This document shows, one piece after another, positions 17,701-23,152 of a stretch of DNA of 23,822 nucleotides (position 1 is the first letter of the stretch; every line of letters starts with the position of its first letter). The notes below the pieces were generated by a model that saw only the letters and a list, made by a program, of their open reading frames with translations, was not told the DNA's origin and did not search any database. This DNA comes from a virus. The stretch spans positions 1 to 23,822 of IMG/VR virus record IMGVR_UViG_3300010316_000049. The stretch is one strand, 5' to 3'. A program made the translations under genes and the position numbers.

Positions 17701-19305
17701 AACGAGTTCGCAACCGGCGAGATATCTGGGCGGCTAAGAAACCTCACAGTGGTATCCCAGCTGGGTGGTTCGTTTGCTACTGGCCTGCTGAACATCATCT
17801 CGGTCGGCACTAACACGCTACCTGCACTGGCATCATATAACCAGAAGACCAACTTCGGTGGCGGGTTCGGGTTTGGTAAGTCTGCCATGGCGCTGTCTGT
17901 AGCTGGTAACCAGGTTGGGAGGTTTACTCGCAACACTGTGGAGTATTATCAGTCGCTTAAAGACAACCCGGCTATGCGCAAGTCAGTAGGGCTTAGCGAG
18001 GTGGAAGTTAATTTCATGTACGACTTCATCAACTCTGGGCGCGGGGACTCAGCATCCTCAAACAGTTTGATGGCAACCACTCGCGGGCGGGCAACATCAG
18101 GTGCCAGCCAGAAATTCATCGAGACATTCATGTACCCGTTCACTGCCAGTGAGCAATCGTCTAGGCGCATAAGTGGCCTCGCAGCATTCCGGCTGCAGTA
18201 CGAACATTCCAAGGCTGCTGGCATGTCAGACGTTGATGCCTATAACAAGGCGAGTGCGTTCTCTATCAGGCTGATGGATGACGCGATCGGGCAGTATGCG
18301 AACTTCGGTATGCCAGCTGCATTCCGTGGCGGTGCTATGCAGTTCTTGTTCATGTACAAGGTGTTCCCAGTGACTACCTTTAACGTACTTAAGAACATGG
18401 ACTACAAAGGCAAGATCGCAATGGTGGGCGCGCTGATAATACTAGGTGGTATCAAGGGTATCCCGTTCTCGGAAGACCTTATGGACATCCTTGATACGCT
18501 GGCGCAGAAACTACTAGGTATGAAAGTTGGCTCAGTGGAAGTTGAGTTCTATAAGATGGCTGACAGCATCATGCCAGGTCTGGGCGCTATCCTAGCTCAC
18601 GGTCTTATAGATGGCGCCACTCCAGCCACTGTCTCTACACGCACACAGACTGGTAACATCATACCGGGCACATCGGGCTTCCTGCCTTATGCGGATAAGT
18701 ATCGTGAGGTTCAGGAAGTCCTTGGCCCTATGGCCTCATCCATGCAGCAGTACGTTGCTACGGCTAACAACATTGGCAAGTACATACTAGAAGCTGCAGG
18801 CCTTAAGGCTGACACCACTTCACTCAACCAGATACTCCGTGAGTCACCGATCACAATGCTTCGCGCTGTCGCAGACACATACGCGTATCAAGAGAATGGT
18901 TCGATTGTAAACCGCAGGGGATACCTCGTCAGTGACGATCTGCACTTCGGAACCTATATGGCTAGGCTGCTAGGGTTCTACCCATCAGCAGCATCGCGCC
19001 AGAACGAAGTGATCTCCATGTCTATGCGCGTCGCCAACTACAGCAAAGAGGTCAGCATCAACTTCCGCACAGCGTGGTTGAAAGCACGGGCGGTTAATGA
19101 CCTGAGTGCTATGCGTCACGTAGAGCAGCAAGTGCGGGATTGGAATGAAGGTGCAGAAGGTACAGGGCTAGAGGTTACTAACTTCCTGAAGAACGCAGCG
19201 CGGGCATACAAACAAATGATGCTGCCCGCTACTACGCGTTCTCTGAAGGCTATGCCTAAGTCTGTTAGGCCAACAGCAGAAACTATGATTAAGATTTTTG
19301 AGTAA
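11746..19305 (+). CDS. giant (2519 aa) polyvalent/ejection protein with zincin-like motif
   Basis: ATG 11746 has AAGGA at 11735-11739 and overlaps the previous stop. Layout by residue: about 1-195 soluble head; 199-420 hydrophobic Gly/Ala-rich segments with glycine-zipper character (SAVTGALGFVAGSAAGGG); 430-650 Pro-rich linker with duplicated PPIRPRG; 670-735 a small domain; 740-790 Lys/Ala-rich with three AAAKAE units; about 1085-1260 a putative metallopeptidase domain with AHEAIGHHGFRAV (H1172, E1173, H1177, H1178) and a downstream EAVEEYMAD (E1224/E1225 as possible third ligand); 1280-2000 long helices; about 2006-2030 and 2224-2241 hydrophobic helices in a C-terminal part typical of large phage polyvalent proteins. 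It sits where T7 gp16 (1318 aa) would, so it is probably injected or forms the inner part of the ejection channel. Peptidase activity is inference; H-x4-H spacing differs from HExxH. Confidence 0.78.
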   Translation: MAKAPAYFNPTDFLFGGSPPAQPAGIAPPTASPQAGLSGFDDLAAEFGLGNQAGPSTPEVMYSPTKAAYFVPGFGEVEGDDAENLLRSMEGGNPDAVAPDGNDWTPVDQDSFLSFLEGIKNPSNSTAMSKNWDLAVDGGQRMIGAGLQFLGAEEIGTRMVEGNTEEIRKNSPYQRQFTDIGSTPNHTVTQWFLANLAQAGPSILESAVTGALGFVAGSAAGGGLNPFTGAAGAVLSFTGKAALKKTLTEVAKKARNGVAYEALKDAEKKAVRSAAGIFGAAVATTANNYATGVADIYGETRDSGDGTGDRGKALLGGALYAALETVPEFILAGRLFGDLGSKALGKAAPTTWRGKATSLLGKATKGVGVGAGLEGFTEGGQEALLLAANPDVDWDSPEGINRLINSFAAGAGVGGTIGGISNLKPVDLMQPNLSAEPTQLQLEDFSTPQLQIENSGAPKLLEYHTLTPPPPSGPPDVINQGGPIGPPPAPIADAPLDISEAPALGGYGAPTSSGSLDVTPPSSGTPVVSPPQTTLEAPAQPLRMGDESQLGVPNSSPVAPQLAVVPDLPSFSVEDAAGAMLPAVRPASGQRPPIRPRGSTAQTDTPPPIRPRGNRVPPGQTMVAEDAAAAASPALTMPAQEKPAPKKALRGFLKPKVEAKEEVKADKPFKKDLKTGEWSGRVGGRDATIYRDTDQFSYPTWHITADTAKNFGIDVDKPYVSTNLGGTKADALAKLEELAADPDLTPPPSKTDKKTKNKKDLRAAARAAAKAEAAAKAEAAAKAESKPAPKAEVKEEYLEEATPVATPLGTGKSKPLADAKLDDSMKTVAERQARQAERDGVVPTSDILSKDPTSRENAELDGMISTALENQDRRETVTALSSIMDYAFTPSSFDDNKNREERALAFLQNEVDENSTEYGDALLDHMGENYKFYKDASTLKPAFEALMQVGLLNRAFREGVLVADKKTIDRLAEHNIIVDQAQVVPDFAGSQMLADAIQQFNESGATSIPPQSVVGKLTAKKKGASMQFLLGDEPLQSYFKGTAPNFVRQADDTIQIVSTNAKAGRYSIASWDTTADMLSNDGTPAKAMALGEARLLAKAFVNKLGAKIKLHVYRNQADMLARNPDLHARASAERDGDFDSAPAAGYSFGKGEVIIFSDQIMGKQHLNFVLAHEAIGHHGFRAVVPGDKLASVLGDLYRNGPQALRVAVDAAVDARKMSKAEAVEEYMADMAATLDSSLIVRFFSKIKTFLNKFGMTFSDDTSRYWLDQARRYTRNGPSAGTMVQNSAIMKRLMDVERGFDPRNLGRFSRNSWSVTNRATAAVRQEFGYNPLDALDALPKLIAKAKENFGSVDKFFNAFKLVNYQARENFGMKHVYTILEEMTATARQKVLKYYRGMNLTLNRAVEIGNMKLPLGGQTKEQVHTANMITFNAGESFWGTSEGQLNKLHILDGLSGKAKLKVADIEKLAAMGRRSPEEIANGYSFKKPEPQPVTEADRKRIEARRDKALEGATSDERKEEIRLEYKNMLEENIKIVERTIHVAPVPGITADSVEYKMYLEMLDAMKEAQIDKVLSHLAKAEGQWEQAMFRVAKSYNKKKLDSQDRAFVKLMRDKYMEIRNADASVAGDGSLSHTEEALKNATEFIETLNAAILGRETDRSTKASAYFKGKESEVFAEIERFKAANRPLRNSTLEYTLQHEIQVLADMEQAKMVEADRAKRGIAEGWVPTARRGDWQVRIVAVDAVSGADVVVDPELSKMFGYHQFETEQKATAAAEDISKDFANAGDGIYDMPVLEGNTWETKKIKLVGRWAAVQKERLDPGQGNIHEFSRLITQFGIQLRPEKREQITKMMSSQSSRLRRGLRREGVEGANVDMVRSVSEFLEEAASIVARNTHMHKIDAALDKTNPQFDELWYGSETRYAELDQNWKAAEADPTLPLEAKQSAKREFYEYHYIYKTMKSKTQGSKYIDRAVHLVTFINSQRDIAYNEFATGEISGRLRNLTVVSQLGGSFATGLLNIISVGTNTLPALASYNQKTNFGGGFGFGKSAMALSVAGNQVGRFTRNTVEYYQSLKDNPAMRKSVGLSEVEVNFMYDFINSGRGDSASSNSLMATTRGRATSGASQKFIETFMYPFTASEQSSRRISGLAAFRLQYEHSKAAGMSDVDAYNKASAFSIRLMDDAIGQYANFGMPAAFRGGAMQFLFMYKVFPVTTFNVLKNMDYKGKIAMVGALIILGGIKGIPFSEDLMDILDTLAQKLLGMKVGSVEVEFYKMADSIMPGLGAILAHGLIDGATPATVSTRTQTGNIIPGTSGFLPYADKYREVQEVLGPMASSMQQYVATANNIGKYILEAAGLKADTTSLNQILRESPITMLRAVADTYAYQENGSIVNRRGYLVSDDLHFGTYMARLLGFYPSAASRQNEVISMSMRVANYSKEVSINFRTAWLKARAVNDLSAMRHVEQQVRDWNEGAEGTGLEVTNFLKNAARAYKQMMLPATTRSLKAMPKSVRPTAETMIKIFE
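13522..13585. repeat. 19-bp direct repeat in Pro-rich linker
   Basis: A 19-base sequence beginning CCTATACGCCC occurs at 13522-13540 and again at 13567-13585, in the same reading frame, encoding two PIRPRG motifs 15 codons apart in the linker of the giant protein. The identical DNA suggests a recent duplication. Confidence 0.85.
14044..14097. repeat. three perfect 18-bp tandem repeats inside the giant gene
   Basis: The unit GCAGCAGCTAAGGCTGAG occurs three times back to back, in frame, encoding AAAKAE three times (residues 767-784). It extends a Lys/Ala-rich, probably helical or disordered, linker between the N-terminal hydrophobic half and the rest of the giant protein. The perfect DNA identity points to recent slippage and possible length variation between relatives. 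Confidence 0.9.
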
Positions 19306-19309
19306 TAAC

Positions 19310-19315
19310 AAGGAG
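19310..19315 (+). promoter_or_regulatory. Shine-Dalgarno for the repeat microprotein gene
   Basis: AAGGAG lies seven bases before ATG 19323, in the 17-base gap after the giant gene's stop. It is among the best Shine-Dalgarno matches in the window and is the main reason to accept the short ORF that follows as translated. Confidence 0.8.
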
Positions 19316-19322
19316 AAAGACT

Positions 19323-19484
19323 ATGGATAAGCAAACTAGCCGCCCAGTAATGGGTAAGAAAACTAGCCGCCCAGTAATGGGTAAGCAAACTAGCCGCCCA
19401 GTGATGGGTAAGAAAACTAGCCGCCCGGTGATGGGTACTAATTTATCTAGACCCATCATAGGACGTACCAACCAGTCTGATTAA
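19323..19484 (+). CDS. 53-aa basic tandem-repeat protein, unknown function
   Basis: ATG 19323 to TAA 19484, last gene of the plus-strand operon. After MD the product is four copies of K-[Q/K]-TSRPVMG with Q and K alternating at position 2 (Q, K, Q, K), a fifth diverged copy TNLSRPIIG, and a tail RTNQSD. The composition is 12 Lys/Arg against 2 Asp, so the protein is strongly basic and probably extended; no TM or signal is visible. In the fifth copy Ser, Arg, Pro and Gly are kept while nearly every codon differs (TCT for AGC, AGA for CGC), and changes in copies 3-4 are synonymous, which argues for selection on the protein. I do not recognise the family. Possible roles include nucleic-acid binding, a head-packaged peptide or binding of a host partner through RP motifs; all are guesses. 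Confidence 0.75.
   Translation: MDKQTSRPVMGKKTSRPVMGKQTSRPVMGKKTSRPVMGTNLSRPIIGRTNQSD
19329..19463. repeat. 27-bp tandem repeats (4 near-identical copies plus 1 diverged)
   Basis: Units at 19329-19355, 19356-19382, 19383-19409 and 19410-19436, with a diverged fifth at 19437-19463. Copies 1 and 3 carry CAA and copies 2 and 4 AAA as second codon, so the array probably arose by duplicating a 54-bp dimer. Copies 3 and 4 share GTG where 1 and 2 have GTA, and copy 4 has CCG instead of CCA. Confidence 0.95.
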
Positions 19485-20077
19485 CCGAACGGGTCTTCCT
19501 CCGCCTCTGCGGGGGTCAAGAACCCTAGGTTCTTCTGCGCATTGTTGTGTGCAGCAGTTAAGCATTTAATCTGGTGGTAGCAATCATCCAGTGCATTGTG
19601 GTGTACACCCTCACGCTTGATGTTGCGATGGTTGAACCCAGTCAACTCATATGCCATCAAGTATGCTGTGCGTGTATCGCGAAGCTGGTTGTATTCCCAA
19701 GGCGGAGTCCGGCCACCTGCAATGATTGCCCTTGCCCATATGGGCGCGTCGAAGTCCTGACCCTGTGCCCAGATATATTTAACTGGTTCACTCAGTTGGC
19801 GATACCAGAACTCAAAGCTGCGCACCACTGACGGCAACACCATCCGCTCAGTAGATGTGAATATCTTACGGGCTTCTTCTGACTGGCTCATCCACCACTG
19901 TATTGTGTCAGCGTCAAGATGTAAGCCGCACTCTTGTGAAGACACGGGGTTAATCTCTGCGTAGAACTTGTCGATGATCTTCCCACTGAGCCGGTTGAAC
20001 TGTACCGCCCCCACTGATAACACCACGGCTCCGGGCTTTGTGCCCAGTGTTTCTAGATCAAGCATTAAATCATACAT
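19481..20077 (-). CDS. DEDDh 3'-5' exonuclease, Rv2179c-like
   Basis: 198 residues from ATG 20077, chosen because GAGGAG (20084-20089, minus strand) lies six bases upstream; a longer TTG-type start at 20104 lacks this. DnaQ-superfamily motifs are clear: Exo I LMLDLETLG (D7, E9), Exo II WAQGQDFDAPIW (D110) and Exo III HHNALDDC (H160, D165), so it is DEDDh type. PGAVVLSVGAVQF and WWMSQSEEAR match the phage/bacterial Rv2179c-like subgroup, known for 3'-5' exonuclease activity. Length fits a stand-alone nuclease. It would act in nucleotide recycling, RNA turnover or proofreading for the phage polymerase (polymerase not in window). Last gene of the minus-strand module; its stop shares TTAA with the converging repeat-protein gene. 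Confidence 0.87.
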   Translation of the reverse strand: MYDLMLDLETLGTKPGAVVLSVGAVQFNRLSGKIIDKFYAEINPVSSQECGLHLDADTIQWWMSQSEEARKIFTSTERMVLPSVVRSFEFWYRQLSEPVKYIWAQGQDFDAPIWARAIIAGGRTPPWEYNQLRDTRTAYLMAYELTGFNHRNIKREGVHHNALDDCYHQIKCLTAAHNNAQKNLGFLTPAEAEEDPFG

Positions 20078-20083
20078 TGCAGT

Positions 20084-20089
20084 CTCCTC
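20084..20089 (-). promoter_or_regulatory. Shine-Dalgarno fixing the exonuclease start
   Basis: GAGGAG on the minus strand with a six-base spacer to ATG 20077. It favours this start over the in-frame codon at 20104, which has no good ribosome site. Confidence 0.8.
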
Positions 20090-20110
20090 AGTTGTGTGCA
20101 ACAATCGCGC

Positions 20111-20125
20111 TACACTTAATGTGTA
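20111..20125. promoter_or_regulatory. inverted repeat TACAC-N5-GTGTA, possible operator
   Basis: Perfect 5-bp arms around a 5-base AT-rich spacer, in the leader of the minus-strand exonuclease gene, about 35 bases upstream of its ATG. The shape fits a dimeric repressor site. No protein partner is shown; the helix-turn-helix protein encoded at 23153-23437 is the only candidate in the window. Confidence 0.4.
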
Positions 20126-20149
20126 TTCAAACGGCCTTGGTCATATATT

Positions 20150-20166
20150 TGTTCATTTCCTGAACA
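20150..20166. promoter_or_regulatory. inverted repeat TGTTCA-N5-TGAACA, possible operator
   Basis: Perfect 6-bp arms around a 5-base spacer, between the primase-helicase stop and the exonuclease start. The minus strand next to it is AT-rich (AAATATATG), which could hold a promoter element, but no convincing -35/-10 pair was found. Arm length and spacer are typical of repressor dimer sites. Confidence 0.45.
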
Positions 20167-20170
20167 TTTA

Positions 20171-20203
20171 ACCCCGCCTCCTAACAGAGCGCGGGGTCTT
20201 TTT
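20171..20203 (+). terminator. rho-independent terminator, rightward
   Basis: ACCCCGC (20171-20177) pairs perfectly with GCGGGGT (20191-20197); an inner CTC/GAG pairing adds three pairs with one bulged base and leaves a six-base loop. TCTTTTTA follows at 20197-20204, so termination is expected for plus-strand transcripts. On the minus strand the hairpin is followed by TTAAATGTTC, a poor U-tract. It ends right at the stop codon of the primase-helicase gene, so it would shield that gene from late plus-strand antisense transcription. Confidence 0.8.
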
Positions 20204-23087
20204 ATTTCACCACCTGCAGCCTATCTAGGACAGAGGTCTTCTCATTGGCACTGGCATCTACTTCGCGCAGGATACCAACCAAGTCTGCGTGGGTAAGGTC
20301 AATACCGAGCACTCTGACCTGACCAATCCTAAGCTCTGTGCCCTTGGCCAAGTATGCCTTACCAATTTTTGGGGTGCAGTCTATCTTCTCCTCGGCCACC
20401 CAGTTGGTCACATACTTGTAGTCCACACTGTTTTCGGTCAGCCACACCTTGAAGTCACGCACGTCGATAAGGACACGCCCTGCATCGGCAGGTGAAGCAG
20501 CATCCTTGCGGTCGATCTCGAAGCGCAGACGCACACCATCACGGACTGGAACCCTGTTGTAATCTATCATAGGCTTGGCACCACCGTTTGATATGGCAGT
20601 GACTGCGTTGCTCATGCGGGCATTAAAGTATTCTGACAGCACCTCATAAGGTGCCACGTATTTCTCAGAGACTGACTCACGCATCTCTGCAAGCTGGCTT
20701 CCAACCCACTGTGTAGATGCATCAGGTGAGAAAGGTATGGCCCCAATTTCGTAAGCGATCGAGCCAGCAAAGTCAGCTACCATAATAGCATTCTCCCACA
20801 TTCTTTCTGGACCTCTAAACTTAATGCCGGTCCTCTGGGTGAACTGCTCCCTGTGCTCGTTGAACTGGGCACGGACAACATCCGCACCAAGGGCCATAAT
20901 GTGTGTTAAGAATTTCTCCCCGACAAAACCATAGTGCTTCCGCACACCATGGAACATTACCCGCCCTGCCTTTGAGTCCTCCTCGAATATCGCGCGCCTT
21001 GGCAGGTCAAACTCCAGCAACCTCAAGGCCTGTGCTTCGGTCTCCATCCCCATAGAATTTAAGATGCTCATAAACGATCTGTTGGAAGACATAAGCACCG
21101 GCATATGGTACTTAAGTGTCGGGCGCTCTGTGCCATCGCGATACAGCCGAGCGGTGTCTTGGCCTTGTGCTATGTTGTACAGGTATCTGCCGACGTCCTT
21201 GATATCAAAAGTAGTAGCCTCATCAATACTGGCTACTAGGTTACAAAACCTACCGAACCTAGCATACATAGCTTTCTCAGTTGTGTTGGCCGACACGTGC
21301 AGTTCTTTCGGGTTGCCCCAAATACCCTGCGCATACAGCTGCGCTATTGTTTTACCGGCCCCTGACTTACCTGTGTAACTTATAGTTAACCCATTGAAGT
21401 CCAGCATCTCATACAAGATAGATGATAGAGATACGTTAACAGCAAACGCTGCAGGGTTCAGCTTGGCTGCGGGTATGCACTTCAGTAGCTCGTTCTGCAT
21501 ACGTGGGTCACCATTTGTGTGCCAGTCAGACTTCTTACTAGTAGATGAAACCACATTGGCAGTAGTCGTGCCCTCTTTGACAACCTTGCCATCAACCAGT
21601 TTGAATAGGGTGTCACCCAAAAGGAATTGCTCCCAGCCATTCTTCCAACCCATACTGGAGTGCAGGTTTGAAATGGTGCGGACGCGGCGGAGTTCGTGCA
21701 TGTACGCTCTAAGCATGATCTGAAACAACCCTGTCTGTTCTTTACTGTCTAGTATAATCCCTTGGTCGGCACACGCTGAGGCAAACTCACGGTGGCCATC
21801 GGTCAGGTGGGCCATCCTGATAGTCAGTTCTTGCCACCCTACATTCACCCGCTCCCAATGGAAGCGCACAACTTCGTAGTCATCGCTTCTGTCTTTACCG
21901 TAGCTAACTGCGTAGATACTGAACGGGCAGACCACAGTTTCAATGTCGTCTATTATATAGGTCATGCCGTTCTTCGTGCTTCTGAACGGGGCGGGCACTT
22001 CCACTATCGACGCTATCTCGTCAGGGGCTTTCTCTGCAATAGCCTCGTCTTCGTACTTGATGCCGAGGCGGCACGGTGTTGTGATCTTATCCTTGTACTT
22101 ACACCCATCACAACCTGATGGGTTGTTAATCATAAACGCTGCACATGTCGCTGGGCCAGTGGTGTTATCGCGCCATTGATCGAGCTTAGCCAGCGTAGTC
22201 TCTTGGTCATAGTCGGGGTGCTGGTCGCTCCATGCGATCGCTACATTCTCAGGCTCAGTGCAGTGGGCTGCGATACCCATGAGGTTATACCACTGTGGTT
22301 CACCTACGTCAGCCTGGTTTTTAACTAGGCCTTGGATCTGCTGGCACTTCTTGTATATCAGGCCAGCCTCAGCCGGTGGGAAGTCAGCTTGCACTGCCAT
22401 GTTAGCCAAGATGGAAGACTCGGATGCCTTCTTCAACGGCGCACCAGTACCTACAAATTGTTTTAAGCACGCTGCAAAGTCCTCAACGCTGACAGCAGGA
22501 GCATCTAGCACCACCTTCACTTCACCCCCACCACGGGCGTTGTGTGTGCCTACAGGGCGCAGCACCCTAGCCGTATCAGCTGGCACAGCTGGGTCATACA
22601 GCGGCTTACGATCGTGGCCTATAGGGATAACAGCTTTGAGTGCTTGGGCAATGGGTATCCACTCAGCGCGGGATAGTTCACGGTCCATGACCCAGTACAC
22701 ATGAAGCCCGTTGCCGGAACGTACCACCATTGGTTTTGGTAGGTTGTGCAGCTTGACGGTCTTGCCGAGGGATACTAACCCCTCCTTCCAAGACGGGAAC
22801 GGTTTACCCTCACCGCAATCTATATCGTAGAAAAATGTCTTGAGCGCTACTACGTTACCCGCGATGCGCTTGTTCTTTGTCCCTGCTCCATATACCTCGT
22901 CACTGAATGACGCGACCCCATAATAAACATTCTTGCCTTGCTTGTCGAACTTGAGCGCAGCAGCAGCTGCGTCCTCTATCTTAGAATAAAACTTTTGTAT
23001 TAACCCAGTGTATCCCTTTAATGGGAAGCCCACCATGTAGTTTCCTTCGACTGGCAAGACGCGTTGCAAAAAAGCTAACGTGTCCAT
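20202..23087 (-). CDS. AEP-like primase fused to DUF927-like P-loop helicase/ATPase
   Basis: 961 residues; ATG 23087 with a modest GGGA site eight bases upstream. Residues 1-210 look like an archaeo-eukaryotic-type primase: VALKTFFYDIDCG with D88 and D90 as metal ligands, RSGNGLHVYWVM with H129, and RVLRPVGTHNARGGG. About 262-308 resembles a PriCT helical domain (YNLMGIAAHC, then AIAWSDQHPDYD). A Cys cluster (C315, C326, C329, C339) may bind zinc. About 540-710 is a P-loop ATPase: Walker A GKSGAGKT (573-580), Walker B LVASIDEA (D622, E623), sensor-like MPVLMSSN (N669), as in DUF927-type helicase-like proteins. About 830-950 is a C-terminal, possibly winged-helix, region. It would prime and unwind DNA at the phage replication fork. 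Domain order is seen in the sequence; activities are inferred from families. Confidence 0.82.
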   Translation of the reverse strand: MDTLAFLQRVLPVEGNYMVGFPLKGYTGLIQKFYSKIEDAAAAALKFDKQGKNVYYGVASFSDEVYGAGTKNKRIAGNVVALKTFFYDIDCGEGKPFPSWKEGLVSLGKTVKLHNLPKPMVVRSGNGLHVYWVMDRELSRAEWIPIAQALKAVIPIGHDRKPLYDPAVPADTARVLRPVGTHNARGGGEVKVVLDAPAVSVEDFAACLKQFVGTGAPLKKASESSILANMAVQADFPPAEAGLIYKKCQQIQGLVKNQADVGEPQWYNLMGIAAHCTEPENVAIAWSDQHPDYDQETTLAKLDQWRDNTTGPATCAAFMINNPSGCDGCKYKDKITTPCRLGIKYEDEAIAEKAPDEIASIVEVPAPFRSTKNGMTYIIDDIETVVCPFSIYAVSYGKDRSDDYEVVRFHWERVNVGWQELTIRMAHLTDGHREFASACADQGIILDSKEQTGLFQIMLRAYMHELRRVRTISNLHSSMGWKNGWEQFLLGDTLFKLVDGKVVKEGTTTANVVSSTSKKSDWHTNGDPRMQNELLKCIPAAKLNPAAFAVNVSLSSILYEMLDFNGLTISYTGKSGAGKTIAQLYAQGIWGNPKELHVSANTTEKAMYARFGRFCNLVASIDEATTFDIKDVGRYLYNIAQGQDTARLYRDGTERPTLKYHMPVLMSSNRSFMSILNSMGMETEAQALRLLEFDLPRRAIFEEDSKAGRVMFHGVRKHYGFVGEKFLTHIMALGADVVRAQFNEHREQFTQRTGIKFRGPERMWENAIMVADFAGSIAYEIGAIPFSPDASTQWVGSQLAEMRESVSEKYVAPYEVLSEYFNARMSNAVTAISNGGAKPMIDYNRVPVRDGVRLRFEIDRKDAASPADAGRVLIDVRDFKVWLTENSVDYKYVTNWVAEEKIDCTPKIGKAYLAKGTELRIGQVRVLGIDLTHADLVGILREVDASANEKTSVLDRLQVVK

Positions 23088-23117
23088 GAATAAATCCCTA
23101 TGTGTGTGTTGAACCGA

Positions 23118-23133
23118 GAGGCACGGATGCCTC
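23118..23133. other. 6-bp hairpin with CGGA loop in the intergenic gap
   Basis: GAGGCA-CGGA-TGCCTC lies in the 65-bp gap between the helix-turn-helix gene and the primase-helicase gene (both minus strand), about 30 bases upstream of the latter's ATG. No U-tract follows on either strand, so it is more likely an mRNA structure or protein site than a terminator. Confidence 0.4.
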
Positions 23134-23152
23134 CCGAATTAGCGACGCTACA

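Noticed and set aside
19329-19463. Tandem 27-bp repeats as a CRISPR array or iteron origin
   Set aside because: There are no spacers between units, the units stay in one reading frame with synonymous changes, and a strong ribosome site precedes them. A protein-coding repeat explains them better, although a second DNA-level role is not excluded.
19289-19471. Minus-strand ORF with PITGRLVFL repeats
   Set aside because: It is the reverse reading of the 27-bp repeats. The plus-strand frame has the better Shine-Dalgarno and a conserved diverged unit; the minus frame crosses the end of the giant gene without start support.
20092-20120. Plus-strand sigma70-like promoter (TTGTGT, then CTTAAT) driving a short RNA to the terminator
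   Set aside because: The match is weak at both elements and the region is explained by the inverted repeats and the exonuclease leader. Kept only as an alternative in the terminator finding.
22258-22704. 148-codon plus-strand ORF opposite the primase region
   Set aside because: It is antisense to conserved primase motifs, with no ribosome site and no domain; a shadow frame.
23118-23133. Hairpin between the helix-turn-helix and primase genes as a terminator
   Set aside because: The stem is only six pairs and neither strand has a following U-tract.
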